From Candidatus Uhrbacteria bacterium RIFCSPHIGHO2_02_FULL_57_19 (GTDB lineage: Bacteria > Patescibacteriota > Patescibacteriia > 2-12-FULL-57-11), in assembly GCA_001791115.1 (NCBI GenBank), contig MGDZ01000054.1, positions 2,270 through 12,647 of the forward strand: DNA of 10,378 nt, in the 5' to 3' direction. This document shows positions 1-4,388 of the stretch, one piece after another; the stretch's first letter is position 1; every line of letters begins with the position of its first letter. The translations under genes were made by a program, and so were the position numbers. Under the pieces are notes generated by a model. The model made no database searches. It was not told the DNA's origin and saw only the letters and a list, made by a program, of their open reading frames with translations.

Positions 1-21
1 GGGGGGGTGGTCGTGGTAGTC

Positions 22-40
22 CTCGGAGCTTAGCTCCGAG
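22..40. repeat. Dispersed palindrome (copy 1), hairpin
   Basis: The sequence CTCGGAGC-TTA-GCTCCGAG forms a perfect 8-bp stem with a 3-nt loop. A near-identical copy lies at 8408-8426: read on the other strand it differs by one base in 19. No T-run follows, so it is not an obvious terminator. It looks like a small dispersed extragenic palindrome of the kind scattered in CPR spacers. The function is unknown. Confidence 0.6.
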
Positions 41-55
41 AAAGGGGGTTTAAGG

Positions 56-84
56 TTGACAAAAAACTTTTTTTGTGCTAAATT
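56..84 (+). promoter_or_regulatory. Strong sigma70-type promoter of the variable-protein gene
   Basis: A perfect -35 box TTGACA (56-61) is separated by exactly 17 bp from TAAATT (79-84, 4 of 6 matches). The -10 box is preceded by TGC, giving an extended -10 (TGnTAAATT). Transcription would start near 91 and leave a leader of about 150 nt before the gene at 243. The leader contains self-complementary pieces such as GCCGGG (149-154) and CCCGGC (191-196), but I do not recognise a riboswitch class. A strong promoter suggests the diversified protein is made in quantity. Confidence 0.7.
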
Positions 85-231
85 AACCGGTCAGTTCTTT
101 CCATAATTCCGGCTTTCTTTGAGTCTTTTTAACGAAGATTGAGAGAAGGCCGGGAACAGAATTCTCGGTCGGAAAACGGCAAGCCCTAGGCCCGGCAATG
201 ATGCTTGGGTAAGGGGTAGGCCGCAAACTCA

Positions 232-237
232 AGGAGG
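232..237 (+). promoter_or_regulatory. Shine-Dalgarno site of the variable-protein gene
   Basis: AGGAGG lies 5 nt upstream of the ATG at 243. It is the best ribosome binding site on the plus strand in this window and fixes the start of the DGR target gene. Confidence 0.85.
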
Positions 238-242
238 CAGTC

Positions 243-1034
243 ATGGCACGCAAGAAGAGCGAGTTCCTGAAGGGGTTCGGAAAGGCCTGGGAAGTGTTTC
301 GGGTGATCGTCAACGCCGTGCTCGACCTCGGCGGGAGCGACGAGGACCTATCGCGGCTGTTGAAGGACAAGGACCGCGTCCGCCGCATCGGCGAGATCGT
401 CATCGAGCGCCCGCAGACGGACCAACACACCGCCGCATCGGTGGCGTCGGACTACTTCACTCCCGTCCCCGACGCCGACGTTCCCGAGCGGCACCAGCCG
501 ACGCTCGCGAAGTACCGCCAGCTGGCCACCGATCACGGTGTTCCGGCCACGACCCCGGTCTGCTACCTGGTCCGTGGCGGCCTCACCCTGAAGCACCACG
601 CCCCGAAGGCCGGCCCCTGCCGCGAGAACTTCCGGTACCTGCAGGACTGGAACTTCCCGGACGAGCCGACCTCGGACTGTCTGGTCTTCTGGATGCCGCG
701 CATCCTCGACGGAAGCACGAGCATCACCAAGGACCAGCAGACCAAGTTCCTCTCCGACCTGCGCACCAGGCTCGAACTGTCCGACCAGCACCTCGCGGGC
801 TTCGGTAAGGTCGCGCTTGTGGCCGGCCTCATCCTGGCCCATCACAAGGCCACGGGTGAGCGCATCCCACTCGACCAGCACTGGGTGCGCACCGACAGCA
901 GCGCGGACGGCTACCGCCTCGGCCTCGGCCCCTTCGACGACGCCGGTCTGCACTGCGACGACTGGTACTCCGATGAGGATGCCCACGTCAGTCTCGGCGT
1001 GTTCGCCCTGGGGGTGGAGCCTGCCTGCCGGTAG
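243..1034 (+). CDS. DGR variable (target) protein, 263 aa
   Basis: This is the protein diversified by the adjacent retroelement. Residues 220-256 are encoded by the variable repeat. They read as a C-terminal ligand-binding segment (…DGYRLGLGPFDD…, …CDDWYSDEDAH…LGVFALG) that matches the template codon for codon. DGR targets usually display such residues on a C-type-lectin/FGE-like fold, and the C-terminal position fits that, though I cannot confirm the fold. No signal peptide or membrane segment is visible. The N-terminus (1-55) is helical and charged, with LGGSDEDLSRLLKDK, and resembles N-terminal modules I associate with CPR hypothetical proteins. The middle (about 100-215) is unrecognised. 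The ATG is chosen because of AGGAGG 5 nt upstream. The coding sequence is much more GC-rich than avd and RT. The stop codon TAG sits inside a 20-bp palindrome, so the last residues (PACR) are encoded by that repeat. The ligand is unknown. Confidence 0.88.
   Translation: MARKKSEFLKGFGKAWEVFRVIVNAVLDLGGSDEDLSRLLKDKDRVRRIGEIVIERPQTDQHTAASVASDYFTPVPDADVPERHQPTLAKYRQLATDHGVPATTPVCYLVRGGLTLKHHAPKAGPCRENFRYLQDWNFPDEPTSDCLVFWMPRILDGSTSITKDQQTKFLSDLRTRLELSDQHLAGFGKVALVAGLILAHHKATGERIPLDQHWVRTDSSADGYRLGLGPFDDAGLHCDDWYSDEDAHVSLGVFALGVEPACR
900..1010 (+). repeat. DGR variable repeat (VR)
   Basis: This is the 3' part of the target gene and aligns without gaps to the template at 1395-1505 (offset 495). 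Substitutions at template adenines number 15: seven or more A-to-G, the rest A-to-C or A-to-T. Six other differences exist: 908 T>C, 940 G>A, 947 C>T, 970 T>C, 977 C>G, 992 C>T (template base first). The 3' end, 993-1010 (CTCGGCGTGTTCGCCCTG), is identical in both copies and free of A, as expected of the initiation-of-homing (IMH) region. Similarity ends abruptly after 1010. Confidence 0.93.
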
Positions 1035-1039
1035 GCAGG
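1020..1039. repeat. 20-bp palindrome at the variable-gene stop codon
   Basis: CCTGCCTGCCGGTAGGCAGG is a palindrome with a single asymmetry (G1027 opposite T1032) and can form a 7-8 bp hairpin or cruciform. A perfect copy (TAGG replaced by CAGG) lies at 1180-1199. It begins 9 bp after the end of the VR/TR identity and contains the TAG stop of the target gene. In the Bordetella phage BPP-1 DGR a hairpin/cruciform just downstream of the IMH stimulates retrohoming, so a similar role is possible. The same palindrome type is also a general dispersed repeat in CPR genomes. Confidence 0.75.
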
Positions 1040-1090
1040 GCACTCGGAAACTAGGGCACTCGGCCCTTCGTCTCCGGCTCTCGATCCCTC

Positions 1091-1130
1091 GGCCCTCGGA
1101 CAGGAAACTGTCCGAGGGCCTCTTATTTTT
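1091..1130 (+). terminator. Rho-independent terminator of the variable-protein gene
   Basis: A perfect 13-bp stem (1091-1103 with 1108-1120) is closed by a GAAA tetraloop and followed by TCTTATTTTT. It separates the target-gene transcript from the template-RNA region. A GC-rich stem with a four-base loop is also the general shape of known DGR target hairpins, but at 80 bp from the VR the terminator role is more likely. Confidence 0.88.
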
Positions 1131-1136
1131 GCAGCA

Positions 1137-1145
1137 TGGTATACT
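1137..1145 (+). promoter_or_regulatory. Candidate extended -10 promoter for the template RNA
   Basis: TGGTATACT matches the extended -10 pattern TGnTATAnT (5 of 6 in the hexamer), directly after the upstream terminator. No good -35 lies 16-18 bp upstream. It would start transcription near 1152, about 240 nt before the template repeat. A second TATCAT at 1222-1227 is a weaker alternative. Confidence 0.4.
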
Positions 1146-1179
1146 GCACTCGGCTGCGTCGTTGTTGCTCGCGTTTACG

Positions 1180-1199
1180 CCTGCCTGCCGGCAGGCAGG
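1180..1199. repeat. Perfect 20-bp dispersed palindrome (second copy)
   Basis: CCTGCCTGCCGGCAGGCAGG is a perfect palindrome and differs by one base from the copy at 1020-1039. Flanking GCTCGC/GCGAGC can extend the hairpin across an asymmetric internal loop. This belongs to the family of short GC-rich palindromes frequent in CPR spacers. Translated copies give CLPAGRQA-like peptides in false ORFs. Confidence 0.7.
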
Positions 1200-1394
1200 G
1201 ATGCGAGCCGGCAGCACAGGGTATCATGCGATCGGAATAACGCCGCGCATTTTTGTTGCGTTAGCGCATCGCCTGGTATGGAACATCCTTTCTCCACCCC
1301 GTGCCAGACACTCACGCGCTTATGGCGCGACATGCGATACAGCCCGGAGAGAACTCGACGGGCAGTGCTCCGGGAGGTGCCTGGCATATCCGGC

Positions 1395-1505
1395 AACGCG
1401 GATGGCAACCGCCTCAACCTCGGCAACTTCGACGGCACCGGCCTGAACTGCAACAACTGGAACTTCGATGACAATGCCAACGACAACCTCGGCGTGTTCG
1501 CCCTG
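1395..1505 (+). repeat. DGR template repeat (TR)
   Basis: The template is read in the same phase as the target gene and is packed with AAC/AAT codons: 11 in 37. All 11 are changed in the VR. AAY codons let substitution at the first two positions reach many residues without making a stop. Of 28 adenines, 15 differ from the VR, against 6 of 83 other bases. The left boundary is placed at the first AAC because 1392-1394 and upstream no longer align. The right boundary is where identity ends (CCCTG). Confidence 0.93.
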
Positions 1506-1560
1506 ATGATGGGGAAAGCGATAAAAAAGAGACATCCCGAAACGATCGGGATGTCTTCTT
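1395..1560 (+). ncRNA. Template RNA of the DGR (5' end not defined)
   Basis: The functional product of the TR locus is an RNA used by the reverse transcriptase with Avd as template and primer. The visible core is the TR followed by a spacer (1506-1530) and a terminator hairpin ending near 1560. In characterised DGRs the sequence 3' of TR is needed for priming, and here only about 55 nt separate the TR end from the terminator. The 5' end is unknown and may start near 1152. Confidence 0.6.
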
Positions 1561-1562
1561 TC
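1531..1562. terminator. Terminator between template RNA and the convergent avd gene
   Basis: A 10-bp stem GACATCCCGA/TCGGGATGTC (1531-1540, 1546-1555) with loop AACGA is followed by TTCTTTCT. An A-run (1523-1528) on the other side provides a T-run for the minus strand. It can therefore terminate the template RNA in one direction and the avd transcript in the other. Confidence 0.8.
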
Positions 1563-1573
1563 TCATGCTAGTA

Positions 1574-1590
1574 TTAGGGGACGTTCCTAA
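1574..1590. repeat. Small inverted repeat over the avd stop codon
   Basis: TTAGG-GGACGTT-CCTAA spans the TAG stop of the minus-strand avd gene. It resembles palindromic motifs I associate with REP-like elements and IS200-type transposase neighbourhoods, but no transposase is present and the stem is only 5 bp. Confidence 0.3.
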
Positions 1591-1913
1591 ATGCTCTGCA
1601 GCCACTTGCCGAGCATGCGCCCAACCGTGTCGAGCTTCCCCGAAATCTGGCCGTATTTTGCCGCGTCTATTCCTTTCGCTTCCCACAGCAGGGTGATGAA
1701 GAACTTCAGTTGATCGAGTTTGCGGCTTAGCATTTCAAGGAAGGCGCGTTTTTCCTCGCGTTTCGTGTACTGCGCGGCAAGCGCAAGCGCTAGAATATCG
1801 GTAAACAAATTGTCCACCTTCGCGCCAAGCGTATAGCGCGACAAGCGCGGGAGATGGATTAAAAAATTATGCCACAGCAAATAGCTCTCTTTGAGAGCCG
1901 AGAGGATCGGCAA
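1587..1913 (-). CDS. avd: Avd-like four-helix-bundle accessory protein of the DGR
   Basis: The predicted protein (108 aa from the TTG at 1913) is all-helical and fits the four-helix-bundle (S23/Avd) family. It opens with LPILSALKESYLLWHNFLIHLP, split here as LPILSALKES and YLLWHNFLIHLP, followed by the characteristic SRYTLGAKVDNLF and a basic middle helix (KREEKRAFLEM). In known DGRs Avd forms a barrel-shaped pentamer with positive charge, binds the template RNA and the RT, and is required for cDNA synthesis. The start is uncertain: there is no ATG and no clear ribosome site, and the frame stays open upstream to 1989 through a C-rich run. TTG would give PILSALK; alternatives such as ATT at 1964 would add residues. 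The gene points toward the TR and away from the RT, unlike the usual co-directional cassette. Confidence 0.82.
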   Translation of the reverse strand: MPILSALKESYLLWHNFLIHLPRLSRYTLGAKVDNLFTDILALALAAQYTKREEKRAFLEMLSRKLDQLKFFITLLWEAKGIDAAKYGQISGKLDTVGRMLGKWLQSI

Positions 1914-1965
1914 TTCCGAATCCCGTCGGGGGGGGGGGTACTTATAGGGCCGGCCGTCGGCAATT
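1907..1965. repeat. 9-bp direct repeat flanking a G11 tract between avd and RT
   Basis: TCGGCAATT occurs at 1907-1915 and at 1957-1965, with 41 bp between them. The interval contains eleven consecutive G (1928-1938), the longest homopolymer in the window. It also holds CTTATA (1941-1946), which on the minus strand reads TATAAG, a 5-of-6 match to a -10 box for avd. Both divergent genes lack an ATG here. The arrangement looks like a small insertion with target duplication or a local rearrangement. Confidence 0.6.
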
Positions 1966-2953
1966 GCGTCATAACTACAATGAAATTATATCGCTTGAAA
2001 ATTTATGTTTGGCTTGGGAGGAGTTCGTCATCGGCAAGAAACAAAAACGCGACGTGGGTGAATTCAGTCGCGACTTGATGGATAACATTGTCTCGCTTCA
2101 TGAATCGTTGGTCAATCGCACCTACCGCCACGGCACCTACCAGAGTTTCTACGTTACAGATCCAAAATTGCGCCATATCCACAAAGCAAGCGTACGCGAC
2201 CGATTGCTGCATCACGCCGTCTACCGCGTCTTATATCCCTTCTTTGATAGGGTGTTTATTGCCGACTCGTTTTCCTGTCGGAATGGCAAGGGGATGCACA
2301 AAGCCATCAATCGGTTGCGGCAATTCGCAGACCAAGCGAGTTGCAACCATACGCGCTCCGTATGGGCACTCAAGTGTGATATCAGAAAATTTTTTGCCAG
2401 TATCGATCACGGAACGCTTCTTTTAATTTTGCACGAGCACATTCCCGACCAAGACATTCTGCGATTGCTTGAGAATATCATCTGGAGTTTTCACACCGAA
2501 CCGCGCGCTGGCGTCGGATTGCCGCTCGGCAACCTCACCTCCCAGCTCTTCGCCAATGTATACATGCACCGCTTCGACGAGTGGGTGAAGCATACGCTGA
2601 AGTCAAAATACTATATTCGCTACGCCGACGACTTCATATTTCTTTCCGATGATAGAAAATGGCTGCTGGGCACGCTGCCGCAGATACGCGAGGTGTTGCA
2701 TAGGCGTTTACGTCTTCTCCTGCATCCTGACAAAGTGATTCTGAAAACATTTGCCTCGGGAGTTGATTTCCTCGGCTGGGTTCATTTTCCGGACCACCGC
2801 GTGTTGCGGACCAAAACGAAGCGGCGGATGTTCCAGAAAATCAAAGCATCGCCGACTGCAGAATCATTACAATCATATCTTGGCCTTCTGGGCCATGGAA
2901 ATACGGCAAAGATGCGGAGGTGCCTTCTTGGCGAGTATTGGTTGCGGAGATAA
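1964..2953 (+). CDS. DGR reverse transcriptase, 329 aa
   Basis: The enzyme copies the template RNA into adenine-mutagenised cDNA for transfer into the VR. Palm motifs are intact: ALKCDIRKFFASID (first catalytic Asp about residue 139), LPLGNLTSQLFANVY (187-200) and YIRYADDFIF with Y220-A-D-D223. The LGNLTSQ version of motif 4 is typical of DGR enzymes and separates them from group II intron RTs (QG…SP). Further family stretches are DPKLRHIHKASVRDRLLHH and VDFLGWVHFPDHRVLRTKTK. There is no maturase or endonuclease domain, as expected. Length and C-terminus (SYLGLLGHGNTAK…) look complete. The start is unclear: TTG at 1964 lacks a good ribosome site, but the family N-terminus (…YNEIISLENLCLAWEEF) is preserved from there. 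The frame is also open upstream to 1895. Codon use is AT-richer than the variable gene. Confidence 0.93.
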   Translation: MRHNYNEIISLENLCLAWEEFVIGKKQKRDVGEFSRDLMDNIVSLHESLVNRTYRHGTYQSFYVTDPKLRHIHKASVRDRLLHHAVYRVLYPFFDRVFIADSFSCRNGKGMHKAINRLRQFADQASCNHTRSVWALKCDIRKFFASIDHGTLLLILHEHIPDQDILRLLENIIWSFHTEPRAGVGLPLGNLTSQLFANVYMHRFDEWVKHTLKSKYYIRYADDFIFLSDDRKWLLGTLPQIREVLHRRLRLLLHPDKVILKTFASGVDFLGWVHFPDHRVLRTKTKRRMFQKIKASPTAESLQSYLGLLGHGNTAKMRRCLLGEYWLRR

Positions 2954-2985
2954 TAAACATGTACACGGTATCGCGAGAGGAGGGA

Positions 2986-3014
2986 TTGACCCCGGCGGTT
3001 TTTTTATGTATCAT
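2986..3014 (+). promoter_or_regulatory. Promoter of the 420-aa unknown gene
   Basis: TTGACC (2986-2991, 5 of 6) and TATCAT (3009-3014, 5 of 6) are spaced by 17 bp. Transcription would start near 3021, only about 11 nt before the TTG at 3032. This favours a short leader or a start slightly further inside the gene. Confidence 0.65.
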
Positions 3015-3031
3015 CCGGCAACAAACGTTCT

Positions 3032-4294
3032 TTGAGAAAGGGGCAGAAGGTGGGACAGTCGGTTGCGAGACAAACGGACAAGATGGGTGATGTCGGGATT
3101 ACGGTCATCAGGCCGAAGTTCGGCGAACGGCGAGTGAAGGTGCGGAAATTGTTCCGCACGCACATCAAGGTGCTGCGCGAGCCGGTCGTGTTCGGGAAAG
3201 GCACCCGCGACCTTCACGGCGATTCGCTTCCGCACGACGAGCAGATCGCGGCGGGCGCGGTACTCGTGCCCATCTGGAACGGCCAGTCGCGGCCCCAGGA
3301 TTTCGTCTACTGGGGCATCTACGATGCGATCCGTGGGCAGGAGCACACCGGGGACGGCTACCAGGCTCCCGAGGGCGAGATCGCTTCGCTGCGGGTGTCG
3401 GTGGCGGCGGCGCGCGAGGCCATCAAGACCTTCATCATGTGGGGAGGTCTGGATCGGGGAGGGCGCCGGGCCCTGAACGCGCTTCTCCTCGAGATCTCGG
3501 AAGATCACGAGCGGGCCAGGAATCCGGAGAAGAAGGGAGCCTCCCAGAAGTTCGCCCGCGCGGCCGAAGAGCTCGACTCACGGGGGCGAGAGAACCCCGG
3601 AGCCCGGGCGGCCCGAACCGTGGCCGGCCGGGATCGGCTCGAGCTGCGCCAGGGACAGGTGGCCGCCATCTGCCAGGCCATCGGGCCGAGGCGAACCGCG
3701 CTCATCTCCGAGCTCGACCGGATATGGACCGACGGCTGGCTTCGCGTCTGGCACGAGCTCACTGACGCCGCCAAGGCGTTGGAGGCGGTCTGTGACGGAA
3801 CGGCGGGGAATGCGCCGCTCCGGCTCATCGACAACTGCCTCTATGCTGCCGATCAGGCGCTGGAGAGCATCGACGTCGAGCCGTTCCTCTCCAGTCGCCA
3901 TGTCATTCTCTCCGAGATCAACATGGCCCGGAGCAACCTCGCCCGTGATCGCTGGAACCAGGCCCGCGACGAGATCCTGCGGTCGCTGGAGGGGATCCAG
4001 TTCAAGAAGGCCGGGCTCAAGCTTCACGAAGTCCTGCTCGGGGTGTCGCTCTGCGCCGCCGGAGGGGGTGACGCTTCCCCGGTGCCGGTGGGGGAAGTTC
4101 GGAAGATCAGGGATCAGGTCGGCGACTTTCGGGAGCGATTCGCTCGCCTCTCGGAGAGGCGCCTCAAGCGCCCCCTCAAGGCCGAGGTCGAGGTTCTCCT
4201 CGGCGCGGCTCAGGAAGCCCTGGTGGGGAAAGTGACCTTCGCCGGACTGAAGCAGGCGGCGGAGTACCTCAAGGGCGCGCTCTCCTACCTCTAG
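3032..4294 (+). CDS. Hypothetical protein, 420 aa, GC-rich, helical
   Basis: I do not recognise this family. The N-terminal 100 or so residues are mixed, basic and beta-rich (GITVIRPKFGERRVKVRKLF, then AAGAVLVPIWNG and DFVYWGIYDAI). The remainder is mostly long amphipathic helices rich in Ala, Arg, Leu and Glu (residues about 115-420), with no membrane span, signal peptide or obvious catalytic motif. The start is doubtful: TTG 3032 is the longest reading, GTG 3050 has AAGGGG 6 nt upstream (3038-3043), and ATG 3083 starts MGDVGITVIRPK. The strong GC bias matches the DGR target gene rather than the RT, and the gene directly follows the RT with its own promoter. It could be accessory to the DGR locus or an independent insertion. 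Strong codon bias in this frame supports coding. Confidence 0.75.
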   Translation: MRKGQKVGQSVARQTDKMGDVGITVIRPKFGERRVKVRKLFRTHIKVLREPVVFGKGTRDLHGDSLPHDEQIAAGAVLVPIWNGQSRPQDFVYWGIYDAIRGQEHTGDGYQAPEGEIASLRVSVAAAREAIKTFIMWGGLDRGGRRALNALLLEISEDHERARNPEKKGASQKFARAAEELDSRGRENPGARAARTVAGRDRLELRQGQVAAICQAIGPRRTALISELDRIWTDGWLRVWHELTDAAKALEAVCDGTAGNAPLRLIDNCLYAADQALESIDVEPFLSSRHVILSEINMARSNLARDRWNQARDEILRSLEGIQFKKAGLKLHEVLLGVSLCAAGGGDASPVPVGEVRKIRDQVGDFRERFARLSERRLKRPLKAEVEVLLGAAQEALVGKVTFAGLKQAAEYLKGALSYL

Positions 4295-4297
4295 ATC

Positions 4298-4317
4298 GCG
4301 GATCAACGCGGATCAAC
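4298..4317. repeat. Tandem 10-bp repeat after the unknown gene
   Basis: GCGGATCAAC occurs twice in direct succession, just after the TAG of the 420-aa gene. The role is unknown. No T-tailed terminator was found between this gene and the helicase. Confidence 0.5.
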
Positions 4318-4345
4318 TGGATCCCGCATGGTGCGACCGGCACTG

Positions 4346-4380
4346 TGTGGGTTTTTTTGAACCCCACAATGTGCTAGGAT
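4346..4380 (+). promoter_or_regulatory. Extended -10 promoter with overlapping hairpin before the helicase
   Basis: TGCTAGGAT (4372-4380) fits the extended -10 pattern TGnTAnnnT, and it shares TGTGCTA with the promoter at 75-84. The -35 region is only a T-run. TGTGGG (4346-4351) can pair with CCCACA (4363-4368) across the T-rich loop, placing a hairpin over the promoter. With the -10 at 4375 the transcript would begin near 4387, almost at the ATG (4389), so the mRNA may be leaderless. Confidence 0.4.
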
Positions 4381-4388
4381 TCGTCAGC

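Larger units (their letters stand above)
1040..1390. other. VR-TR spacer with repeats, terminator and TR promoter candidates
   Basis: About 350 bp without a credible gene. It holds three copies of GCACTCGG (1040-1047, 1056-1063, 1146-1153), the first two within a 10-bp repeat GGGCACTCGG (1038-1047 and 1054-1063). It also holds a strong hairpin terminator (1091-1130), an extended -10 motif (1137-1145), and a perfect 20-bp palindrome (1180-1199). That palindrome is bracketed by complementary GCTCGC (1167-1172) and GCGAGC (1203-1208). Short open frames cross it but lack ribosome sites and show only repeat-derived residues. Confidence 0.6.

Noticed and set aside
91..242. Riboswitch in the leader of the variable-protein gene (GGCAAGCC … CCGCAAAC looked a little like a c-di-GMP-I aptamer; CGGCAATGATG a little like fluoride)
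   Set aside because: The required stems and downstream conserved segments of these classes are not present. Only short generic complementarity remains.
348..1217. Long minus-strand open frame opposite the variable-protein gene
   Set aside because: It is a GC-rich shadow of the plus-strand gene. It carries peptides derived from the palindromes (PACRQAG, CLPAGR), has no ribosome site and lacks family features.
1278..1571. Open frame of 97 codons running through the template repeat
   Set aside because: It has no ribosome site, and the upstream part resembles nothing. The in-frame reading of the TR is expected because it mirrors the target gene's phase. The locus functions as RNA.
1587..1913. 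Insertion-sequence origin of the inverted avd segment
   Set aside because: There are no matching terminal inverted repeats at its two ends and no transposase. The 9-bp direct repeats lie on one side only.
1964..2953. Group II intron or retron origin for the reverse transcriptase
   Set aside because: There is no maturase or endonuclease domain and no intron RNA ends. There is no msr/msd arrangement. Motif 4 is LGNLTSQ, and a TR/VR pair is adjacent.
3578..4306. Minus-strand open frame opposite the unknown 420-aa gene
   Set aside because: High GC content suppresses stops on both strands. The plus strand has a well-spaced promoter and a longer frame. Not fully excluded, because the plus-strand protein is also unrecognised.
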